Assembly (NCBI GenBank): GCA_900473185.1
Contig: UCKU01000009.1
Coordinates: 62,001-126,000, forward strand
Direction of reading: 5' to 3'
Source of the DNA: Hyphomicrobiales bacterium
Lineage (GTDB): Bacteria > Pseudomonadota > Alphaproteobacteria > Rhizobiales > Rhizobiaceae
DNA length: 64,000 nucleotides
Made by a program: the position numbers and the translations under genes. The notes under the pieces were generated by a model. The model had not been told where the DNA came from. It did not search any database and was given only the letters and a program-made list of their open reading frames with translations. How positions within the stretch are numbered: position 1 is the first letter of the stretch; each line of letters begins with the position of its first letter. Positions 57,760 through 64,000 of this stretch are shown here, piece by piece.

Positions 57760-58368
57760 TCAGGCTTTTCCGCAGATCATGTCCACGCCGGACTGCGCCA
57801 AGGCCTCAAGCGTTTCGCGGCTATCGCCAGCCCGCGCACGGACGGCAAGCGAATGCATGACGGCGGAAGCGAGCCTTGCAAGCGTGTGAGGATCACTTCC
57901 GTCGGGCAATTCGCCCCGTTCTATCGCGAGCTTCATGCGCTTTTCGATCTCGCCGTCGAAATCGTCGAGGCTGCGGCTCAACACTTCCCGGACCCGCTCA
58001 TGCTGGATCGCCTCGGCCGTTGCTGTGCCGATGAGGAAGCAGCCGCGTGCGGCGGTTTCCCCGTGGAGATAGATGGCCAGAGCACGTTGATAGACACGCG
58101 CGAGGTTTTCGCGCAGCGGCAGCGACGGGTCGAGTGCGTCCGCCAATACGTCCATGCTTTCGGCGCGGTAGCCCTCGAGAGTATCGAGATAAAGAGCTTC
58201 CTTATCGCCGAAGGCACCATAAAGGCTCGGGCGGTTGAGCTGGGTGGCGGCGCTTAGTGTGTCCAGCGACGTGCCAGCAAAACCGCGATCCCAGAACACC
58301 TCCCTCGCCTTTTCCAATGTCACCTTCGCGTCGAAGGCCCTCGGGCGGCCGCGCTTCTTCTCGCTCAT
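57760..58368 (-). CDS. TetR-family regulator
   Basis: A 202-aa TetR protein: GRPRAFDAKVTLEKAREVFWDRGFAGTSLDTLSAATQLNRPSLYGAFGDKEALY (HTH). The C-terminal domain with ARGCFLIGTATAEAI is like the NemR/AcrR-type electrophile sensors, with one Cys in RGCFL that may be redox-sensitive. Divergent from the GST gene with a 13-bp-arm palindrome between. Confidence 0.93.
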   Translation of the reverse strand: MSEKKRGRPRAFDAKVTLEKAREVFWDRGFAGTSLDTLSAATQLNRPSLYGAFGDKEALYLDTLEGYRAESMDVLADALDPSLPLRENLARVYQRALAIYLHGETAARGCFLIGTATAEAIQHERVREVLSRSLDDFDGEIEKRMKLAIERGELPDGSDPHTLARLASAVMHSLAVRARAGDSRETLEALAQSGVDMICGKA

Positions 58369-58377
58369 TCTGTACCG

Positions 58378-58417
58378 TTTCGCATAAAATAATTGACCAC
58401 GAGAATTTTATGCGAAA
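58378..58417. promoter_or_regulatory. TetR operator between tetR and GST genes
   Basis: TTTCGCATAAAAT (58378-58390) and ATTTTATGCGAAA (58405-58417) form perfect 13-bp arms around a 14-base spacer, continued by outer GTAC/GTAC matches. Begins ten bases upstream of the tetR start. Good binding site for one or two TetR dimers. Confidence 0.75.
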
Positions 58418-58478
58418 TAGTACAAATGTCCAACGAATTGACGCAGGCGGTTTCACGCTGCCGCAGGAGGAGGAACCT

Positions 58479-59162
58479 ATGAAACTTTATATGCACGCGG
58501 CCGCCTGTTCGCTTTCGCCGCATATCGTCTGCCGGGAGCTCAATATCGATATCGAGCTCATCACGGTCGATCGAAATACGCATCGCACCAGCAACGGCGA
58601 GGACTATCTCGCCATCAACGGCAACGGCTATGTGCCGGCGTTGGTGCTTGATGATGGCAAGGTGCTGACGGAGGGGCCGGCGATCGTGCAGTTTCTTGCC
58701 GATAGCGCTCCTGACGGAAGAAGCATGCTGCCGGAGATCGGCAGCTTTGGCCGCAATCAGGTGCAATCCCTGCTGAACTTCATCACCTCGGAACTGCACA
58801 AGCCGATGGCGATGCTCGTCAATCCCGATTACGCCACCGCACATGAGGCGATGCGTGCGGTCGTCCTCAAGCGCCTCGACTGGATCAGCGGAAGGCTTGC
58901 CGGTCCCTATCTCACCGGCGAGAATTTCACGGTCGCGGATGCCTATCTCTTCGTCTGCCTCAACTGGTCGCCCTGGATCGAAATCGATCTCGATCGTTTT
59001 CCCGCCCTTCTTGCCTTCATGAAGCGTGTTGCAGCCCGCCCGGCCGTGCAGGCGGCGTTGAGCGAGGAAGGGCTGATGGCGTTCAATGCCGGCGGCAACT
59101 TCTTTGCGCCCATCGCCTATATCCAGTCTGCCGGATATGTCGGCTCGCCTGTTCGTCCGTGA
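58479..59162 (+). CDS. Glutathione S-transferase family protein
   Basis: A 227-aa GST: thioredoxin-fold N-terminal domain (MKLYMHAAACSLSPHIVCRELNIDIELITVD; Cys10 and Ser near the active position of beta-class GSTs) and helical C-terminal domain (FTVADAYLFVCLNW). Conjugates glutathione to electrophiles. ATG at 58479 with GGAGGAGG before it. Next to tetR and the quinone oxidoreductase. Confidence 0.92.
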   Translation: MKLYMHAAACSLSPHIVCRELNIDIELITVDRNTHRTSNGEDYLAINGNGYVPALVLDDGKVLTEGPAIVQFLADSAPDGRSMLPEIGSFGRNQVQSLLNFITSELHKPMAMLVNPDYATAHEAMRAVVLKRLDWISGRLAGPYLTGENFTVADAYLFVCLNWSPWIEIDLDRFPALLAFMKRVAARPAVQAALSEEGLMAFNAGGNFFAPIAYIQSAGYVGSPVRP

Positions 59163-59198
59163 TAGAGTTGCGGTCCGGCAGAAAGCTCGGCCGGACCG

Positions 59199-59246
59199 GA
59201 TTATCCTCTGATGCTTGATAATCCTTCCCAAACAGTAGGGATTATC
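59199..59246. promoter_or_regulatory. LysR three-half-site array, copy 1
   Basis: GATTATC (59199-59205), N11, GATAATC (59217-59223), N16, GATTATC (59240-59246). The second and third half-sites are exact inverted partners. Same layout as copies at 61246-61293 and 62565-62612. Upstream of the quinone oxidoreductase gene (start 59316). Confidence 0.75.
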
Positions 59247-59315
59247 GAAAGTCTTCGATGGCGGCATCTTCACTTCATCGAAACCGGAGAGCCGGTTCAC
59301 ACGAAGGAGCAGAAG

Positions 59316-60281
59316 ATGACCACGATTGCCGAGAGCGACACAAAGACGACCATGAAAGCCTACAGGGTTCATGCATTCGGACCGCCGGAAGCCATCATTG
59401 CCGAGGATGTCGAGATCCCCGCCCCCGACAAGGATGAGGTTCTGATCAAGGTGCATGCGGCCGGCGTCGGCCCCTGGGATGGCTGGATCCGTTCGGGCAA
59501 CAGCGCCCTGCCCCAGCCGCTGCCGCTGACGCTCGGTTCCGATCTCTCGGGCACGGTCGAAGCGGTCGGCGAAGGTGTTACGCATGTGACCCGCGGCGAT
59601 GCCGTCTATGGCGTCACCAATCCCCGCTTCATCGGCGCCTATGCCGAATATGCAATTGCCGCCGCCGGCATGATTGGCGTGAAGCCGGCAAGCATCGGCC
59701 ATGTCGAAGCCGCCTCGATCCCCGTCATCGCGGTGACCGCAAAGCAGGCGTTGTTCGACCACGCCAAGCTGACTGCCGGACAGACAGTGCTCATTCATGG
59801 CGCGGCAGGCAATGTCGGCGCCTATGCCGTTCAATTCGCCCACAAGGCCGGACTGAAGGTGATCGCCACGGCAAGCGAAAGCGATATCGAGACCGTCAAG
59901 CGACTCGGCGCCGATGTCGCCGTCGACTTCCGCAGCCAACGTTTCGAGGACTTTGCCAATGAAGTCGATGCCGTCATCGATCTTGCCGGCGGGGAGACGC
60001 AGACACGCTCCTTTGCGGTGCTGAAGCGCGGCGGCAGGCTTGTTTCCGCCGTCTCACAGCCGGATCAGGAGCTTGCCAAAGCGCAGGGTGTCGAGGCCTT
60101 CTTCTTCCTCGTCAATGTCACGACCAAGGAGCTCCGCGAAATCGCCGCGATGGTCGATGCCGGTCAGCTCGAAACCAATGTCGGCGATGTGCTGCCGCTT
60201 GATGCGGCGATCACGGCACATGAAATGCTAGAAGGCAAACGCCCGCATGCCAAGGGCAAGATCGTTCTGAAAATCATCTGA
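59316..60281 (+). CDS. NADPH:quinone oxidoreductase (zinc-free MDR)
   Basis: A 321-aa medium-chain reductase: DEVLIKVHAAGVGPWDGWIRSG, TLGSDLSGTVEAVGEGVT and NADPH loop LIHGAAGNVGAYAVQFAHKAG. No zinc ligands, so a quinone or enone reductase. Start at 59316 (MTTIAESD) follows GAAGGAGCAGAAG; the earlier ATG at 59211 lies within the LysR site array and gives a non-conserved extension. Probably detoxifies quinones. Confidence 0.92.
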   Translation: MTTIAESDTKTTMKAYRVHAFGPPEAIIAEDVEIPAPDKDEVLIKVHAAGVGPWDGWIRSGNSALPQPLPLTLGSDLSGTVEAVGEGVTHVTRGDAVYGVTNPRFIGAYAEYAIAAAGMIGVKPASIGHVEAASIPVIAVTAKQALFDHAKLTAGQTVLIHGAAGNVGAYAVQFAHKAGLKVIATASESDIETVKRLGADVAVDFRSQRFEDFANEVDAVIDLAGGETQTRSFAVLKRGGRLVSAVSQPDQELAKAQGVEAFFFLVNVTTKELREIAAMVDAGQLETNVGDVLPLDAAITAHEMLEGKRPHAKGKIVLKII

Positions 60282-60295
60282 GGATGACCTCAATC

Positions 60296-60334
60296 AGCGT
60301 CCGACGAGATAAACAGTCCCGCCGGACGCTTTTT
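60296..60334 (+). terminator. Terminator of the quinone oxidoreductase gene
   Basis: AGCGTCCG and CGGACGCT form an 8-bp stem with a 19-base loop, followed by TTTT. Ends at the stop codon of the convergent LysR gene. Confidence 0.8.
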
Positions 60335-61235
60335 ATGCCATCCATTTGCGATGTTCGGCGAAGCGATCCACCAGCATGTCGAGGAACAGCCGCACCTTGG
60401 TCGGCAGATGGCTGCGGTTCGGATAAACGGCGTTGATATGGATCTCGACGCCGCGATAATTCGGCATCATGCGTACCAGCCGGCCGGCCTCCAGATCCTC
60501 GAAGACGACGAAGCTCGGTGCGAGGAAGATGCCCTGCCCGTTCAGCACCAGATAGCGCAGCGTCTCGGCGCTGTTGGAGATGATGCTGCCGCCAACCTTG
60601 ACGCTCTCCAACTGTCCCTCGGCCCCCTCGAAACGCCATTCCTCGCCGAAGGGATAATAGGCGTATTGCAGGCAATTGTGCTCGGCGACCTCCGCCGGCG
60701 TCGTCGGCATGGCGTGGGTCTTCAGATAATCCGGCGAGCAAACGAGGAAATGCCGCCAGGGCGTCAGCTTGCGCGCCACGAGGCTCGAATCCGGCGATGG
60801 CGTCGTGCGGATCACCAGATCGTAGCCGTCCTCGATCATATCGACCGCACGCTCGCCGATGTTGAAATCGATCTGGACAGCCGGATAGAGCGTCATGAAC
60901 TCGTTGATGACAGGCAGCAGGAAACGGACGATGGCGCTGCTCGTATAGAATCTCAGTGTGCCACGCGGCGTCGAACTCAAGGCGCCGGCGGCGCGGTCCG
61001 CCTCTTCGAGATCGGCCAGGATCTGCGACGAGCGCTCGTAATAATATTTGCCGGTTTCGGTGAGGCTCACCTTGCGCGTGGTGCGGTTCAATAGCCGTAC
61101 GCCGAGGCGATCTTCCAATGATTGCACATGGTTGCCCACCATGGTGACGGACATGTTGAGCCGCCGCGCGGCAGCGGAAAAACCGCCGCATTCCACCACC
61201 CGACCGAAGACTGTGAGGCTGGTCAGCCGATCCAT
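60333..61235 (-). CDS. LysR-family regulator of the emrAB-quinone oxidoreductase cluster
   Basis: A 300-aa LysR protein: HTH SLTVFGRVVECGGFSAAARRLNMSVTMVGNHVQSLEDRLGVRLLNRTTR (two parts) and effector domain from GTLRFYTSSAIVRFLLPV. Divergent from emrA, with a three-half-site array between the two starts. The same array precedes the oxidoreductase and emrB, so it probably regulates all of them, in answer to a quinone or drug-like compound (inference). Confidence 0.93.
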   Translation of the reverse strand: MDRLTSLTVFGRVVECGGFSAAARRLNMSVTMVGNHVQSLEDRLGVRLLNRTTRKVSLTETGKYYYERSSQILADLEEADRAAGALSSTPRGTLRFYTSSAIVRFLLPVINEFMTLYPAVQIDFNIGERAVDMIEDGYDLVIRTTPSPDSSLVARKLTPWRHFLVCSPDYLKTHAMPTTPAEVAEHNCLQYAYYPFGEEWRFEGAEGQLESVKVGGSIISNSAETLRYLVLNGQGIFLAPSFVVFEDLEAGRLVRMMPNYRGVEIHINAVYPNRSHLPTKVRLFLDMLVDRFAEHRKWMA

Positions 61236-61245
61236 GTTGTTCCTC

Positions 61246-61293
61246 GATTATCCGCTGAGAGTTGATGATCCTTCCGGAAAACAGCAGATTATC
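61246..61293. promoter_or_regulatory. LysR three-half-site array, copy 2
   Basis: GATTATC (61246-61252), N11, GATGATC (61264-61270), N16, GATTATC (61287-61293), between the divergent lysR and emrA starts. Copies 1 and 2 also share flanking CCTTCC and GAAAG blocks. Confidence 0.78.
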
Positions 61294-61372
61294 AGAAAGC
61301 ATTGCTGGGTCCATCTTCCTCCCATCGAACAGGGCTTCGCACTGATGAAGCCGAGACGAATGGAGAAGGACA

Positions 61373-62587
61373 ATGGTCGAACTGCCCCGCAACGAAGTCT
61401 TCAAGAACGTCCAGCCGGCCGAAACCGCCCCCACAGCCGAAGCTGCAGCACCGGCTGCAGAAGCGATGGCAGCAGCTGCCGCGGCGCATGAAATGCCGAA
61501 GAAAGCCAGCCGCAAGATCGTCAAGCGCGCCATCATTGCCGCTGCGCTGCTGGCCGGCGTCGCCTTTGCTGGTGATTTCGGCTATCGCTACTGGACGGTC
61601 GGCCGCTTCATCGAATCCACCGACGATGCCTATGTGAAGGCCGATTACACGACCGTTGCCCCGAAGGTCGCCGGCTATATCAAGCAGGTCCTCGTCAATG
61701 ACAATGACACGGTCAAGGCCGGTCAGGTTCTCGCCCGCATCGACGACCGCGATTTCCAGGCTGCGCTTTCGCAGGCCAAGGCCGATGTGAAGGCCGCCGA
61801 GGCTGCCGTCACCAATCTCGACGCGCAGATTTCGCTGCAGCAGTCGATCATCGCGCAGGCCCGCGCAACGCTCGATGCATCGCAGGCCTCGCTGAGCTTC
61901 GCCCAGTCCGATGCCAACCGCGCCAGCCGGCTCATCACCAATGGTGCCGGCACGCAATCCCGTGCCGAACAGAGCCAGTCGCTGAAGGATCAGGCCGCCG
62001 CTGCTGTCGAACGCGATCAGGCGGCACTCGTTGCCGCCGAGAACAAGGTGCCGGTGCTGCAGACGCAGCGCGAGCAGCTGCTCGCCCAGCGCGACCGCGC
62101 TGCCGCTGCCGCCAGCCAAGCCGAACTGAACCTCTCTTATACGGATATCGTCGCAGCCGTTGACGGCACGGTCGGCGCCCGCTCGATCCGTGTCGGCCAG
62201 TATGTCACCTCGGGCACGCAGCTGATGGCGGTCGTGCCGCTGCATGCGGTCTATGTCGTTGCCAATTTCAAGGAAACGCAGCTGACCTTCGTACGCCCCG
62301 GCCAGACGGTGGAAATCAAGGTCGACAGCTTCCCGGATGTTGCCATCAAGGGCCACGTCGATAGCGTCTCCCCGGCCAGCGGCCTCGAATTCTCGTTGCT
62401 GCCGCCCGACAATGCCACCGGCAACTTCACCAAGATCGTCCAGCGCATCCCGGTCAAGATCGTCATCGACGACGAACGCCTCGCCGGCCTGCTGCGCTCG
62501 GGCATGTCTGTTATCCCCGATATCGATACCAAGGCCGCTCAGACCTCCGCGGCCGCGGAGGAAGGATTATCCACTCCTGCTGGATGA
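61373..62587 (+). CDS. emrA: Membrane-fusion protein EmrA (HlyD family)
   Basis: A 404-aa periplasmic adaptor of the EmrAB-type efflux pump. Ala/Pro-rich cytosolic head, one membrane helix (IIAAALLAGVAFAGDFGY), then lipoyl half-motifs TVAPKVAGYIKQVLVNDNDTVKAGQVLARID and the hairpin of coiled coils (LDAQISLQQSIIAQARATLDAS). C-terminal barrel: LSYTDIVAAVDGTVGARSIRVGQYVTSG. ATG at 61373 with GGAGAAGG before it. Pairs with emrB. Confidence 0.94.
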   Translation: MVELPRNEVFKNVQPAETAPTAEAAAPAAEAMAAAAAAHEMPKKASRKIVKRAIIAAALLAGVAFAGDFGYRYWTVGRFIESTDDAYVKADYTTVAPKVAGYIKQVLVNDNDTVKAGQVLARIDDRDFQAALSQAKADVKAAEAAVTNLDAQISLQQSIIAQARATLDASQASLSFAQSDANRASRLITNGAGTQSRAEQSQSLKDQAAAAVERDQAALVAAENKVPVLQTQREQLLAQRDRAAAAASQAELNLSYTDIVAAVDGTVGARSIRVGQYVTSGTQLMAVVPLHAVYVVANFKETQLTFVRPGQTVEIKVDSFPDVAIKGHVDSVSPASGLEFSLLPPDNATGNFTKIVQRIPVKIVIDDERLAGLLRSGMSVIPDIDTKAAQTSAAAEEGLSTPAG

Positions 62588-62612
62588 TCCTTCCATCCCT
62601 TTCTCAATTATC
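62565..62612. promoter_or_regulatory. LysR three-half-site array, copy 3
   Basis: GATTATC (62565-62571), N11, GATGATC (62583-62589), N16, AATTATC (62606-62612). It overlaps the last codons of emrA and lies upstream of emrB, at the same spacing as copies 1 and 2. Confidence 0.65.
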
Positions 62613-62664
62613 ACCCGAACAGCGTCATGAGACAGTTTTCCGTAGAGACGGAAGGAGATAAGTC

Positions 62665-64000
62665 ATGGCTACGCTTCAGATCGCCGCAAACAGCAATTCG
62701 GTCGCGCGCCCCGCCGCAGCGACCGTCCCCGTTGCCAAACCCGTCATGAGCCCGCTTCGCATGTGGACAGCCGTCGTCGGCTCCACGCTCGGCGCTTTCA
62801 TGGCGATCCTCAACATCCAGATCGTCAATGCTTCGCTTGCCGACATTCAGGGCGCCATCGGCGCCGGCACTGACGATGGCGGCTGGATCTCGACCTCCTA
62901 TCTGATTGCCGAGATCGTCGTCATTCCGCTCAGCGCATGGCTTGCCCGTGTCTTTTCGGTCCGAAACTATCTGCTGGTCAATGCGGTGCTCTTCCTGATC
63001 TTCTCGGTCGCCTGCGCCTTCGCGGTCAACCTGCAGCAGATGATTATCCTGCGCGCCATCCAGGGCTTTTCCGGCGGCGTGCTGATCCCGATGGCCTTCA
63101 CCATCATCATCACGTTGCTACCCAAGCCCAAGCAGCCGATCGGCCTGGCGCTCTTTGCGCTCTCGGCCACTTTCGCGCCGGCCATCGGCCCGACCATCGG
63201 CGGCTATTTCACCGAAAACTGGGGCTGGGAATATATCTTCTATATCAACCTCGTGCCCGGCGCGCTGATGGTTGGCATGCTCTGGGCCTCGCTCGATCGT
63301 GCGCCGATGAATCTCGGCCTGCTCGCCAAGGGCGACTGGCCCGGCATCATCACCATGGCGATCGGTCTTGCCGCACTGCAGACCGTGCTGGAAGAAGGCA
63401 ATAAGGAAGACTGGTTCGGCTCGGATTTCATCGTCCGTCTCACGATCATTGCCGCCGTCTCGCTGACGCTCTTCCTGATCATCGAGCTGAAAGTCACCCA
63501 TCCGCTGCTGAACCTGCGCCTGTTCGCGCGCCGGAATTTCGGCTTCGGCATCCTTGCGAATTTCCTGCTGGGTATCGCGCTCTATGGCTCGGTCTTCGTC
63601 CTGCCGATCTACCTGACCCGCATCCAGGGCTATAATTCCGAGCAGATCGGCCTGGTACTTGCCTGGACCGGCATCCCGCAACTGCTGCTGATCCCGCTGG
63701 TGCCGCGCCTGATGAAGCGCTTCGACATCCGCCTGCTTATCATCGTCGGCTTTGCCCTTTTTGCCGCTTCGAACTTCATGAACGTGCATATGACAGGCGA
63801 CTATGCGAGCGATCAGCTCTTGTGGCCGAATGTCGTGCGTGCCGTCGGTCAGGCCCTCGTCTTCACGCCGCTGTCGGCGATCGCCACCGCAGGTATCGAG
63901 CCGGAAAATGCCGGTTCGGCTTCCGCCCTCTTCAACATGATGCGTAATCTCGGCGGCGCTGTCGGCATTGCTTCGTTGCAGACCTTCCTGTCGAAGCGGG
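62665..64000 (+). CDS. emrB: EmrB-type MFS drug transporter, DHA2 family (partial)
   Basis: The N-terminal 445 residues of a DHA2 transporter; the frame is open at the right edge. Landmarks: GAFMAILNIQIVNASLADIQ in helix 1, WISTSYLIAEIVVIPLSAWLAR, LRAIQGFSGGVLIPMAF (motif B) and ATFAPAIGPTIGGYFTENWGWEYIFYINLVPG (motif C). Partner of EmrA; together they pump hydrophobic compounds across both membranes with an outer-membrane channel. ATG at 62665 follows GGAGATAAG. Confidence 0.93.
   Translation, partial: MATLQIAANSNSVARPAAATVPVAKPVMSPLRMWTAVVGSTLGAFMAILNIQIVNASLADIQGAIGAGTDDGGWISTSYLIAEIVVIPLSAWLARVFSVRNYLLVNAVLFLIFSVACAFAVNLQQMIILRAIQGFSGGVLIPMAFTIIITLLPKPKQPIGLALFALSATFAPAIGPTIGGYFTENWGWEYIFYINLVPGALMVGMLWASLDRAPMNLGLLAKGDWPGIITMAIGLAALQTVLEEGNKEDWFGSDFIVRLTIIAAVSLTLFLIIELKVTHPLLNLRLFARRNFGFGILANFLLGIALYGSVFVLPIYLTRIQGYNSEQIGLVLAWTGIPQLLLIPLVPRLMKRFDIRLLIIVGFALFAASNFMNVHMTGDYASDQLLWPNVVRAVGQALVFTPLSAIATAGIEPENAGSASALFNMMRNLGGAVGIASLQTFLSKR

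Noticed and set aside
58365..59939. Open frame antisense to the GST and quinone oxidoreductase genes
   Set aside because: Low-complexity Asp/Gly/Ala/Arg-rich product across two real genes and the LysR site array; no motif.
1..64000. Prophage, integrase, tRNA attachment site or rRNA operon
   Set aside because: None of these was seen: no tRNA cloverleaf, integrase or structural phage genes.

Overview
The window looks like chromosomal DNA of a Rhizobiaceae alphaproteobacterium, most likely Rhizobium sensu stricto. The basis is high GC with strong third-position bias, RIME-like intergenic palindromes (1451-1626, 2567-2735), a small dispersed rhizobial repeat present twice (about 8572-8637 and 38206-38268), a dmeRF cobalt/nickel efflux operon, a PmtA-type phospholipid methyltransferase and DUF930/DUF1697 genes. 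No rRNA, tRNA, prophage or CRISPR array was seen. The species is inference; the family-level placement is fairly safe.

Layout. 1-5122 (minus): the mnhABCD part of an Mrp Na+/H+ antiporter operon, interrupted by two repeat elements and running off the left edge. 5255-8559: small stress and metabolic genes (msrB, a DAO-type oxidoreductase, GNAT, methyltransferase). 8689-10751: an AT-richer island with a frameshifted or two-part membrane protein that I do not recognise, plus a decayed IS701-like transposase. 10752-14848: pentapeptide-repeat protein, PAT-like acetyltransferase, hemolysin III, DksA-like, UspA and a VOC protein with a Tat-like N-terminus. 15113-17944: a 943-aa fusion of a trypsin-like protease, a linker domain and a two-HKD phospholipase D. 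It stands alone with its own operator-like palindrome and terminator, and is the best candidate here for an undescribed system.

18063-36447 holds ordinary metabolic, efflux and redox genes: aldo/keto reductase with LysR, PerM, polysaccharide deacetylase, oligopeptidase B, TetR, homocysteine S-methyltransferase, MFS, SelO, glutathione peroxidase, PQQ glucose dehydrogenase, and DJ-1 with LysR. 36503-40495 is resistance-like: a TetX-like monooxygenase/MarR divergent pair, a class A beta-lactamase with a Tat signal, and dmeRF. 40794-45055: GNAT, DJ-1/PfpI, isochorismatase, a HicAB toxin-antitoxin pair and two c-type cytochromes. 45187-52340: divergent regulator/target pairs (LysE/YafY, SDR/AraC), an ADPRibase-Mn-like phosphatase, an ArsR-SRPBCC-membrane operon behind a 21-bp-arm palindrome, and sodB. 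52838-55988: a long coiled-coil protein, pmtA broken by a single-base deletion, and a TauE/SafE permease.

56527-64000 carries efflux and electrophile-response genes: MFS, TetR/GST divergent pair, quinone oxidoreductase, LysR, emrA and emrB (cut by the right edge). The quinone oxidoreductase, emrA and emrB are each preceded by the same three-half-site array (GATTATC-N11-GATRATC-N16-RATTATC), which argues that the LysR gene between them controls all three as one regulon. Many genes in the window are one-component regulators sitting next to a divergent target, often with a visible inverted repeat between them.
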